64,000 nt of DNA from NCBI GenBank assembly GCA_003254905.1, contig QANU01112002.1, forward strand, positions 173,276 through 237,275, given 5' to 3'. The position numbers were made by a program, and so were the translations under genes. Shown piece after piece: positions 1-9,110 of the stretch. This DNA is from Nissolia schottii (Eukaryota; Streptophyta; Magnoliopsida; Fabales; Fabaceae). Positions within the stretch are counted from its first letter, which is position 1. Every line of letters starts with the position of its first letter. Below the pieces are notes generated by a model. That model was not told where the DNA came from. It saw nothing but the letters and a program-made list of their open reading frames with translations, and did not search any database.

Positions 1-172
1 AAAAAAAAACCTGCCTGTGTGGTAAACTCGTAAAATTGCCAGTAAACTCGCGATTTTATGCGAGTTTATCCGATTTTACCTAGAAACGAGTTTACATGCG
101 AGTTAGCTCAATTTTACTACCTAAACTCGTAAACTCGTACGATTTTACGAGTTAACAAGCGATTTTGATAAC
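1..172. mobile_element. Terminal part of a DNA element with AAACTCG subterminal repeats, cut by the window edge
   Basis: The first 172 bases are built from variants of GTAAACTCG and CGATTTTACGAG and are close to the reverse complement of 39305-39480. Both copies contain the CCACACAGGCAG block (here as CTGCCTGTGTGG) next to a homopolymer run. The right boundary, GATAACTATGG, matches the inverted left end CATAGTTATT of the complete copy at 39305-40022. The remainder of this copy must lie to the left of the window. The superfamily is not certain. Confidence 0.6.
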
Positions 173-462
173 TATGGTCCCATCAAATTCAACCCATTTC
201 AACAACTCTTAACATCCCTAACCAAAAGAAAATGGTCGATATAGAATATGTCAGTAACAAAAGGAAAGTAGTTAGCAAAGAATAAATAAATCCCTTCTGA
301 CATCCTCAAAATTTCATCTTCACGAATGTAGATTCCATTTTTTATTTTTATAAATAACCGATAAATCTAACTCTAAAGAGCAAGGTGAATAAAGCCATCA
401 TTCAAACACACAAAATACATCATTCTACAAAGAGTAAAGTATAAAGCGAAGAAACACCCTTG

Positions 463-660
463 TAGTTCCTAGTGATCCAGGCACGTTACGCACAGAGGCA
501 AACATAGTTGATGTACAACCTAAAAATAAATAAATTTTTAAAAATATAACAAATTAAGGACAAATGCATGCAAATGTAGAAGCAAAAACGTAGAAAAAAA
601 AAAGGGAATTGAAGAATGAGAAGGAACCTGGTAGCTCTGAAGAGGGTCGGGTGCACTCAT
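463..660 (-). other. Possible 5' exons of an unidentified gene
   Basis: On the minus strand an ATG at 660 opens a short reading frame, MSAPDPLQSYQ, that ends in CAG followed by GT at 627-626. A plausible acceptor (TTTTTAG) lies at 521-520. Joining the two pieces continues the frame as VVHQLCLPLCVTCLDH and then a stop. I do not recognise this peptide, and a 27-residue product may mean that the splice model is wrong or that these are leader exons. The main support is positional: a promoter-like region with TGGGCC motifs lies just upstream on the same strand. This is a weak candidate only. Confidence 0.2.
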
Positions 661-795
661 TAGAAATATATCTCATGATCAATATTATTCTTTTATTTTA
701 TTTTATCTTTCTTTATTATTTTCGGCCAACAGTAGGTGTGCGTATTCAGGAAAAAAAAGGGAGGGTTACAATTTTTGCAACCTAACCCTTGTTTT

Positions 796-842
796 TGGGC
801 CTAGAGCACATTTTGTTATTTTGTTTGGGCCAACGATGGGCC
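796..842. promoter_or_regulatory. Cluster of three TGGGCC (site II-like) motifs
   Basis: TGGGCC occurs at 796-801, 826-831 and 837-842. In plants, TGGGCC/T (site II) elements are enriched in promoters of growth-related and housekeeping genes and often occur in small clusters. The cluster lies about 140-180 bases upstream of the candidate minus-strand ATG at 660, a normal distance for such elements. The motifs are seen directly; their function is inferred. Confidence 0.4.
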
Positions 843-1543
843 TTCAGTTTTTTGTTTTTGTTACTTTGCCGAAATTGGGTTTCAAAACAAAAACAAGGTT
901 CAATTAAAGTTTGTCCTTATACTTCATACACATAATAAATTATTTTCACAATTCCTTTTTTCATAAATAAAAATTTCTAACACAATTTCATAATATTTTA
1001 TGATATTATAAGTTTAATTATCCGTATCTATATTAATAATTTATCTTAACCATAATTCTTACAAGCTATCATTGTAAAATCTAATTCCACCGTTTTTCTT
1101 ATTGGTTTAAAATAATCAAAGTTTTCTTTAATAATTTACTATATTCAAAGTTTTCTATTATCCAAAATTTTCGTGATACTCTCATGATACGTGAGAGAAC
1201 CCATATCCCTAAATCTCACCTGTAAAATCTTTAGCCACCTCTTCCTTCATTCCGTTAAGCCAACAACCAAAACCCAAGTTTGCATGAGTAAACCACCTTC
1301 GACAGATCATTGCTTGCTCAACTTCCAGCATTGGAAGACTCTGATGATCTCACAGTTTGTTGCCCAATAGATTGATGTGCGCCTCTTTTGAGGCTTGTAC
1401 TGTGGGTAAATCGTTATGTTTACAGATATTTTCCTATATTATTATGATATATCCATTTTGATGATGGAGTAATGAAATTTGAACTAAATTGTGATTATAA
1501 ACTCTATTTATGGAAGAATCATTTTTGAATGTTACACTCGGGA
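843..1543. other. AT-rich intergenic stretch
   Basis: No coding region, RNA gene or clear repeat was recognised here. A 27-codon open frame starting near 1284 (MSKPPSTDHCLL) matches nothing I know. Confidence 0.4.
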
Positions 1544-1763
1544 CGACATCTATTATTATTATTATTTTTTATGTTGCCTGCCCGGTATCCAAGGCCTAGC
1601 CTTGACTAATCCGGGTCGACTCGGGTCGCGCACCTGGCTATGGCGGGTGAGTCTCCCAGCAGGGATAACTGCGTTCACAAGGTCTCGAACTCGGGACCTT
1701 GCTTAAGCGATACCAAGCCGTTTACCACTTGGACCAATCCCGTTGGTCGACATCTATTATTAT
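1544..1763 (-). mobile_element. tRNA-derived SINE with 16-bp target site duplication
   Basis: A body at 1560-1747 is flanked by perfect copies of CGACATCTATTATTAT (1544-1559 and 1748-1763). Read on the minus strand, it starts with an A-box-like TGGTCCAAGTGG. A B-box-like GAGTTCGAGACC follows about 40 bases later, as in RNA polymerase III promoters of tRNA-derived SINEs. It ends near an AT-rich (TAA)n-like tail. Its GC content is well above that of its surroundings. The perfect target duplication suggests a fairly recent insertion. The family name cannot be given without a repeat library. Confidence 0.8.
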
Positions 1764-2036
1764 GAATGCATGTAATTGAAATTATGCATATTATTACTTA
1801 TTAGAAAAATTATTGTTTTTGGAAATTATTGATTTGGAAGAAAAGCCCAAGGCGCGTTTATTATGATCAAATGGTTGGAACCATACTACTGTTAAAAATC
1901 TCTAATATGAAAATGATTTGGAATCATACTGCTTTTCTAGAAATAATTTTGTGGATAAATTTAGTCAGAATCTGTAGCCAACGACAATAGGTATTAGACA
2001 TTGTGCACCATGACGATATTGTGATATATGTTCTCT

Positions 2037-2126
2037 CTAGTAAGGGACATATCATACTAGCCTGATACGTAGGCCATGTACTAGTTATATGTCCTCGCTA
2101 ATAAGGGACATATCATACTTGCCTGG
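2037..2126. repeat. Short direct duplication
   Basis: A 28-base segment around TAAGGGACATATCATACT, starting near 2037, recurs with few changes starting near 2098, giving a period of about 60 bases. No gene is associated with it. Confidence 0.5.
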
Positions 2127-2689
2127 AATATTGCAGTCAATGTTGTCAGTTAGTGTTGAGTGTATTTTAGAATAACGGCTCTAACAAGTTGTTAAGAATT
2201 GTGACATGGCATAGTGATGGTGTTTTATTTTGCTTCCTGACATAATAGACCGCTACTAAAAACAAATTGATGAAAATGGATGTTTACTGAAAATATCTAT
2301 TTTATTATACGAATTGTCATTTCACAATTATTTGAAAACAACTGATTTATTGCATTGCATAATTTTTTTTACACTTGTCCCTTGTGGTCTGTGAACACAG
2401 TCATCTGTCGCCGAGTTTCCAAACTCATTCTTTATTTTTTAACATTTTCATCAGATATTATATTCTGATGTGCGCAATTGATCTGGGCCATGCTTATCGT
2501 ACTTTTATTGTTCTTGGTTACTGTGCTCCAATAAACCTACAGGCAGGATCCAACCGATTCTCGCTTCCATAACTTTAAGTATTTGAATGTTATTGAGAAT
2601 ATTTATGTAACAAAATGATTTTGTTGGATTATGAATTGTTATACATTTTCATTAGAAAATATCTTAAAATTTTATTTTTGAAATATTTG

Positions 2690-3560
2690 AAATATGTGAC
2701 GTGGGAGGCCCGCTAAGGGTCGTGGTCCCCTATACATTTTCCTGGAGCGCGCCAAGGGGCGTTGCAGCGCCTCGCTGCTACCGAAGCACTATAGCTGCAA
2801 AGCGTCTTCGAAAGTAGCTTGGGCACTTGCAATGGGATCTTTGACGTGGGCCGTTATAGAGAGAATGAGAACTTGAATGGTAGAAACATAGAAAAGAGAA
2901 TGAGAGAGAAGATGGAGATGAGAGAATACTAAACTAGCGGTGGGTTCAATCGAGGTAGCAGCAAGGCGACGTCCTCCGTGCTGCGCCGTCATGCTCATCT
3001 TCGTAATCACCATGGCTTCGCTGTTCACATGTCTTCACCACGGGCACTTGGATCTCGCCGAAAATGGTGGTGAAGCATCGTCTCTGATGGTAGCCAGTAG
3101 AGACAATGGCAACCCATCGAGCCAGGTGCGGTGGTTGTGAGCATTCTTTGCCGTGGATCCTCATCACTGGAGATGACGGGTTTCTCGTTTTGGTGGCTTA
3201 GCAGCATTGTGACCAGTGGTTGTTGCTTGTTTGCTGCTTGTGTCACGTACGGTCATTCCTTTGTGGTCTCTGAAGGAGATCGGCATTGCGCCATTGACCA
3301 AGCTCATAGATCCGCTTTGGAAGATCTTCTCTAGAACCCCACTATCTATTCTTTCTTCATTTTGTTTTTCCTTTTCAGAACTGCAACACCTTTTCCTGTC
3401 TTTTTTTTTTTCCACATCAATCCCCATTCTCTCTCTTTTTTTTTTTTACACGAGCCTCCAAGTCTCCCAGTGCCCTCGTTGCAACATTGTAACCTTGTGC
3501 CGTAGCTCACAAAAAGCAAAGCCCAGTGGAGTTGCCAACGATTTAAACCATTTTGTTTAA
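2690..3560. other. GC-richer intergenic segment, no gene assigned
   Basis: This stretch is clearly richer in GC than its surroundings and carries overlapping open frames on both strands, for example 2940-3140 plus and 3164-3427 minus. None of the translations shows a domain or a family resemblance. Competing frames on both strands fit compositional bias better than a real gene. It could be a decayed transposon or gene fragment. Confidence 0.3.
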
Positions 3561-4431
3561 AACAATATTTAAATGCATAAATGATTGAATGGAGTGAGGT
3601 TCTTGGGTTTGTAAGCTTATGATGAAGTTTGTGAGTAATGGTGAGTAAGATGGGGTACTATGAAGAATGGATTATGGGAGAGTGAACAATTTTTATCGCC
3701 CAATCCAAGCCCCTTTGTAGATGGCTCTTTCCTTGACTTAGAATTGTTTCTTCTCCTGAAGACACCCTCTAGTTCTTGGTTTCTCTTAGGCATGGGGATT
3801 CTGTGTTATGGGCTGTGTGTGTATGATTCTAAGGTGTTTCTTCATGTTTCCCTTTCTCTTTTTTCTCTGATTATTTTGTGCTCTTCCTCCCCTTTTATTA
3901 AGAGGTGCTCAAGATGAAGATGAAGATGAGGACAAAATGCCCATAGTCATGTCACTATCAAGGCTTCCTTAAGACAAAGACAAAAACTATTTTCAGCTCC
4001 CCTTAGCTTTAGTTTATTATATGCAGGTCCTAAAAGGGTATAAGGGAAAGGTTTTAGGCCATCTATGAGGTCAGGTTAGGTAGGCTCAGAGGAATCCCTC
4101 TGTTTTGCGTTCTAACGCTGGTTGACTGTAGGAGAGGGCGTGTTCTAAGGCAGCAGTTCTAAGCTCAAGTATTGACCAAAGGGCCTTGGGTTAGTTCCCT
4201 TGACATATGAGAATATGAAGACAGGATCCAAAACCCTCCAATCCATACATTCTTATAGTTCTCCTATTGTCGCGTGTGGGCTCACCAAGGGTGTGTGCAA
4301 AACACCATCTTATGCTCCTCCCTTGATGTCCACGTTAAGAACAAGTGTTGTTATAATTAATTATTTCAAGAGTATTCTTAATTAAGGGTTACAAATGGAT
4401 CCACATCACATTGAAAGTTTTTTTATGTTAA
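3561..4431. other. Intergenic stretch without recognised features
   Basis: Nothing supportable was found on either strand. A short pyrimidine- and GC-mixed part around 4080-4340 could be an old retroelement remnant, but no diagnostic motif is visible. Confidence 0.3.
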
Positions 4432-4874
4432 AAGCTACGATATTCGCTGTAAAATTTGGTCTAATATCACTTTTTTTTTTATTAATTACGCTTAAAAGTA
4501 TATCTTTTAGTATAAAAGACAACACTTTTGTTGACCAAAGACTACACTTCATAACTTAAGACCACTCTCAAATAGACAATCACTCAATAAAGTGTACCTT
4601 ATTACCTTTAACTTCATAATACACTACAAGATACGCTACACTTTAAAAGGTATTGATTTTTAACAAAGATTACATTTTTAAAGTTAATGCATCATTTTTG
4701 CGGAGTGTCCTAATTGAAGGTGGTCTTAGATATTATGAAGTGTAGCTTTTAGTTAATAGCAATGTTGCCTTTTATATCTCAGGAAACACTTTTTAAGTGT
4801 AGTTAATAATAAAGTGTAACTTTAGATCAAATTTTTGTAATGAAGTGTAACCTTACGCTAAATTTCTTGTAGTG
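4432..4874. mobile_element. Foldback element with a CACTA-like right end
   Basis: The arms at about 4432-4600 and 4700-4874 are diverged inverted repeats. Blocks such as TGGTCTTA, ATGAAGTGTAG and TATAAAAG(A/G)CAACA are matched in order on opposite strands. The right end reads TTTCTTGTAGTG, the inverse of CACTACAAGAAA, which is a common terminus of plant CACTA elements. The left terminus is degenerate. A second CACTACAAG at 4623 lies inside. No transposase frame is present, so this is a non-autonomous or decayed element. Confidence 0.55.
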
Positions 4875-5064
4875 ATTTTTGTTCTTTATTTTTGTTATTC
4901 ACTACTTTGATTGCATGTTAATCATGTATTGCCTAGAGCACTTTTTTATATACAGTGCCTATTAGTCAATTCCTAACCCAACACTTCACTAGGAACTTTC
5001 CCTTGCGAATGGATTGAATTTCAGTAATCAGGATGCTACAAATTAAAGTACACAAAACTTCATC

Positions 5065-8000
5065 CTAACGAAAATTAGATGTTTGCCCAAATGAACTCTT
5101 ACAATAGGCAATAGCAGCCTGAATATTGGAGCTCTCACTAGAGTGCAATGTTGAAAACCCTTCATGAATTGGTGTGGTGTCACAAGAAGACTGAACACTA
5201 CTCCTCTTTGACCTGCTACCTTTTTGACTAATATTGCTCATTCCCATAGCACTGAATATTCCTCTAATTGCTCCCAAATCCATACTTGAATTTTTACTGC
5301 TTCTGAATGAGCCACACATGCTATCATAATCCTCCAAATCCCAAGGCTTGTGATTCCTCTTTATGTTGCATCTTCCATTTGTGGTGTTAGGCAATCCCTT
5401 TTGGTAACAATATTGGAAAAACGTTTTGCACTTCTTGCTTGGCTTGTGTACTACATTGTTGTAGTTGGCTTGGGAGGGATGACGTGGCTTTATGTGAGAT
5501 GCCAATAATGCCCCGAATTCCTTACATCGAAACTTGATCAGCAATTTCATTATGCCCCCACATGTTGTTGTTGTTGGGGTCAAGTTTGGTGTTTTCCTGT
5601 GATCAAAATATTATAAATTTGATCATTCAATTCAATAGAGAGATTCGTCAATTGCTTGGCGAGCTTTGTTAGTTTACTTGTAAATATGCATATGCATATC
5701 AATTGAAATATTGTTAGGACAACACATGATTAGAAGATAACACATGACAATTAAAATATGGTTAGAGAATCCATTTCAGCGCGCTTCTTTAATGATTTTA
5801 CATAAAAGTTATTTTATGAGTTTAATTGTTATATAGTATTAAAAAAATTATACTATCATCTAATCAAATTTTACTACATGAATTAGAATAATTGATTCTT
5901 TTTTGCTCTTTAGAAAGTATACATATAAAATAATTTGATTGGATAAAACTTTATGATACTAGTTTATACCTCTCGACTCCCTCCATTTCATATTAAATTA
6001 TTGTACAGAAATTGAGAAAATAATAAAATAATTTTATCTTTAAAAATCTAAATTAAAATAGTCAATAATCTCTTCAAATAAACGTTATGATTAGTTTATG
6101 AAAGGAGGTGGAGAAAATAAATTTACGTAATTTAATGAGAATATATTTAAAATCGGCATGAATTCACTGTTTTATTGAAATTCTAAAGCAAAAAAATTAA
6201 TTTAGAAAGAAAACAAGATTCTAAAAAGACAATTAACGTGAAACATGAATGCTCTTTGGCCAACCAAAATACTCGTCAAAGTAGAGCCACCACCGTATGG
6301 CTAGATAGAAAATATAATGAATGTGAGTCCTATATACAATTAATTAAACAAATTAAAAGTAAATCCACTATCTCTCTTCTACATCCATTCTCCCACTATC
6401 CTGCGTGCTCCTTACCACTCTCTCAATCTTCCCATTCTTACGACTTACCTCTTCACTCTCTCAAACTCTTCTCAGTCTCATTCACGTTTCTAACAATCCA
6501 AAAATCGCTACGACACACAAGCGACTAATTCCCTTACGAAAGCCTCTTAGAATGTTTTTCACAAAATAAGAGTTTTAAATGATAACAAACTTAAATTTCT
6601 TTTATGAAATAACATATATACAAACTCTTTTCAACTTTTCTTGAAAACATGAAATATAAATTATACATGTAAATTACACGATATGGTCCGAAGATCACAC
6701 TTGTGTACCACTAGAGCATCCTAGACTCTAACATGAACATAAAATAAACTAATATGATCCTACTATAATAGTTTCTCGGTAAGGTGACTTCTTATTTAAG
6801 AAATTGACATCGCGGCAACTGCCTTTGGAAGGGAAAAAAAGACCTATGCCTAAAAAAAATATGGTGCAATTGACGCCTAATTGCCAACTATCTGAAACCC
6901 CCAATCCACTAATCCTCCAATCGCTCTGTCAGCGAGCGACGCGATTGACATCACCACAAGCTCTCTTCCTTCGCTACGAGAGTTAGTGATTAGTTCTTTC
7001 ACTCCATGAGCCTTTTAAAGGTTCCCTATCTCCACCTTCAAAGAGCTCGTGGAATGAAAGAACGGATCACCGACCCTTGCTACGGAAGAGAGCTCGCATT
7101 GGAGGCGTCAACTGCACTGCTTGCTAACAAAGCGATTGAGGGATTAGGGGTTTCAAATAGTTGGGGATTAGGCAGCGACTGGTATTAATTGTGTTGCTCG
7201 CTGACTAAATCAACAAGAGATATGGCACCTTCAAAGATCTCAAAAAATGACAAAACTGATCACCGACCCTCATAGTAGAAAGAGAGCTCACGGTGGAGGC
7301 GTCAACTGTGTTGCTCGCTGACAGAGTGATTGAATTGGGGGATTAGGGGTTTCAGATAGTTGGGGATTAGGCATCAACTGGAATCAACTGCGTCACTCGC
7401 TCACTGCGTCAATTGGAAAAAAAAAAAAATTATGCTGCAAGTGAAATAACTGAGCAAACCAACATCATGTTCTTTTGCGTCTCGGAAGTGAAAGATAATG
7501 GAGGAGATTCGTTTTGCTTCGTTGAGTTTTGACAATGGGGGAGCTTCGCTCTTTCTTCTTTCTTTGTCGAGAAAAATTTGAATAAGAGTGGAAGAGTTTG
7601 AGAAGTGGTGAGGTGCCTGTGAGGTATTGGGATAGTGGGTGCAGAAGAGAGACATAGTGGGTTGGGGGTTACTTTTGATTTGTTTAATTGTCTGTGAGAC
7701 CCACTTTCATTATATTTTGTACCTAGCCATGTGGTGACTCTACATTGGTTGGTAGAAATACTTTAATTTGTGTTAAAATTAATGTATGATTTTTACAATA
7801 CATACTATAACTTTTTGGTTTCTTAGTCAAATCATAACTCATATTTAGGAGTGGAGACAAGTCAGGTTAGGTCAGGCTATGCATTAAACAAATTAGATTT
7901 GTGTTATAAATTTTTCGCCTGAGTTTGGCTTATTATCTATTAAAGACCTTTTTTGGTTTGACCTGGCCTGGGCCTGGAGCTTGGTAGGCTGACCTCTTTT

Positions 8001-8978
8001 TTATTTTTATTAATGTATTATTATAAATATATTATAATAAATAAATTTATATTTGTAGCCGATAGCAATGATTAATCTCCTCGCAATAATTGAGCTCATA
8101 TGAAGTGATAGACTATTGACTATGAAATATTTTTCCATTCCCATGGGTGAGGATCAAACCCAACCACATGGTTAATGGACAAGGTGAGTTACCACCGTGC
8201 CACACTTCGTGGTTAAAATGGCTTATGTTTGAATCTCATCTCATTAATTTTTTAAGGTAAGAAATATGAATCCTTAATCCTTATGTGATTCATTTAATCT
8301 TTAATTCTCCTTATATTCAAGGATGAACACGTGTGTAAAATGTCTGTGTGTGTGAGAGGGAGAGAGAGAGAGAGAGTTTAATGCGTACCTAGCATATAGC
8401 ACATTATCATCACAGGGTACCACATGAGTTGCCCTTAGTATTGTTGTTTGGCCATCCGGTAGAAGACTAGTTTCCAATCCAACTCTTGAATTGAATGGTT
8501 CAGTATTGGGTAGCCACTTCTGCACTGAAAACTCAGCTTCAACCCTTTGTTCATCATTTCTGCTAACACTAGAATACTCCAGACGAGTCGACCCGACTCC
8601 AGTCAAATTAGTTGTTTCATGCGATTCCGAATAACTCCTCGTTGAATCATCATCAGCAGGAAAGCTCATAAGAGGTGGCATATTGGATGGAGCCTCATGA
8701 TCAGTTGCAGCCACCTTCGGAGCATTATTTTGAATGGATGGGCTGATCTCTTCTTGGATCACTTCGGGCAGGGACACGGAAATGGTTGACGAAATCGATA
8801 TGCGCAACAACTGCTTCTCCTTATTGCTCTCATCTTCTACTTCACCACCATCATCATCATCATCAAGATTATTGTAGCATGTTGGTGACGTACTGAATTC
8901 TATTTCGATGTATGAATCGTCTTCATCGATTGAATTGGTGTCAGACCAAGCTGCCTCTTGCTGCTGTTCACCAGACAT
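5065..8978 (-). CDS. MAKR6: Membrane-associated kinase regulator (MAKR6-like), two exons
   Basis: Exon 1 is 8978-8389 and exon 2 is 5596-5065. The donor AG/GTACGC and acceptor CACAG join in frame (AG|G = Arg), giving 373 residues. The N-terminus contains DDSYIEIEFSTSP, typical of the MAKR/BKI1 family, followed by a long, acidic, Ser-rich disordered part. The C-terminus carries basic stretches (GSRSKRSSVQSS) and ends with SSNIQAAIAYCKSSFGQ, resembling the conserved C-terminal receptor-kinase-interacting motif of BKI1/MAKR proteins. Members of the family sit at the plasma membrane through basic residues and modulate receptor kinase signalling. The partner of this protein is not deducible. The 2.8-kb intron holds several transposon relics. 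A TATA-like TATATATC lies about 125 bases upstream. The assignment to MAKR6 rather than another MAKR is less certain than the family. Confidence 0.85.
5815..5970. mobile_element. MITE-like inverted repeat in MAKR intron
   Basis: The arms contain ACTATCATCTAATCAAATTTT on one side and the inverse of a similar TATCCAATCAAATTA block on the other. The same TATCATCTAATTAAAT core recurs in the MITE at 26727-26886. Both ends are diffuse. Confidence 0.35.
5978..6113. mobile_element. Small Stowaway/Tourist-type MITE in MAKR intron
   Basis: The left end reads CTCCCTCCATTTCATATTAAAT. The right end is the inverse of CTCCACCTCCTTTCATAAACT. The CTCCCTCC-type terminus is characteristic of plant Stowaway-like MITEs. 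No coding capacity. Confidence 0.45.
6865..7380. repeat. Three-copy direct/inverted repeat in MAKR intron
   Basis: A unit of about 120 bases containing GGATTAGGGGTTTCAGATAGTT occurs in direct orientation at 7056-7185 and 7257-7380, and in inverse orientation at about 6865-6985. Shared blocks include AGAGAGCTC, GCTCGCTGAC and GGCGTCAACTG. The copies are diverged but colinear. The arrangement suggests a foldback transposon whose right arm was duplicated. No transposase or clear target duplication was seen. Confidence 0.6.
7850..8000. mobile_element. Possible hAT-type repeat end
   Basis: The segment starts TTAGGAGTGGAGACAAGTCA and continues with repeated GGTTAGGTCAGGC-like and CTGGCCTGGGCCTGG blocks, resembling termini of common plant hAT-like repeats. 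Neither the other end nor a target duplication could be defined. Confidence 0.25.
8040..8215 (-). mobile_element. Possible tRNA-derived SINE remnant
   Basis: On the minus strand TGGCACGGTGGTAACTC resembles an A box, and GGGTTTGATCC, about 35 bases further, resembles a B box. The rest runs into AT-rich sequence. No target duplication was identified. Confidence 0.35.
8352..8376. repeat. GA microsatellite next to MAKR splice donor
   Basis: An almost pure (GA)n tract lies 12-36 bases inside the MAKR intron (CT-rich on the transcribed sense strand). It is followed by CACACACAG. Confidence 0.8.
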
Positions 8979-9097
8979 GGATATGGATGAAGGAAATGGA
9001 GGCTTTAGAAAATTTGAAGGTCACCAACCTTGCATGGTCAAGAACTAGTTGTTGGGTGACTAGGGTGTATTCTTTGTCACCAACTACTCTATGGATG

Positions 9098-9110
9098 GTG
9101 TGATATATAT
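9098..9110 (-). promoter_or_regulatory. TATA-like box upstream of MAKR gene
   Basis: On the minus strand this reads TATATATCA-type sequence about 120-130 bases before the start codon at 8978. The position fits a plant core promoter. Confidence 0.4.

Noticed and set aside
2940-3560. Cluster of overlapping open frames in a GC-rich stretch
   Set aside because: Frames compete on both strands, no domain is visible and no splice model joins them; composition explains them.
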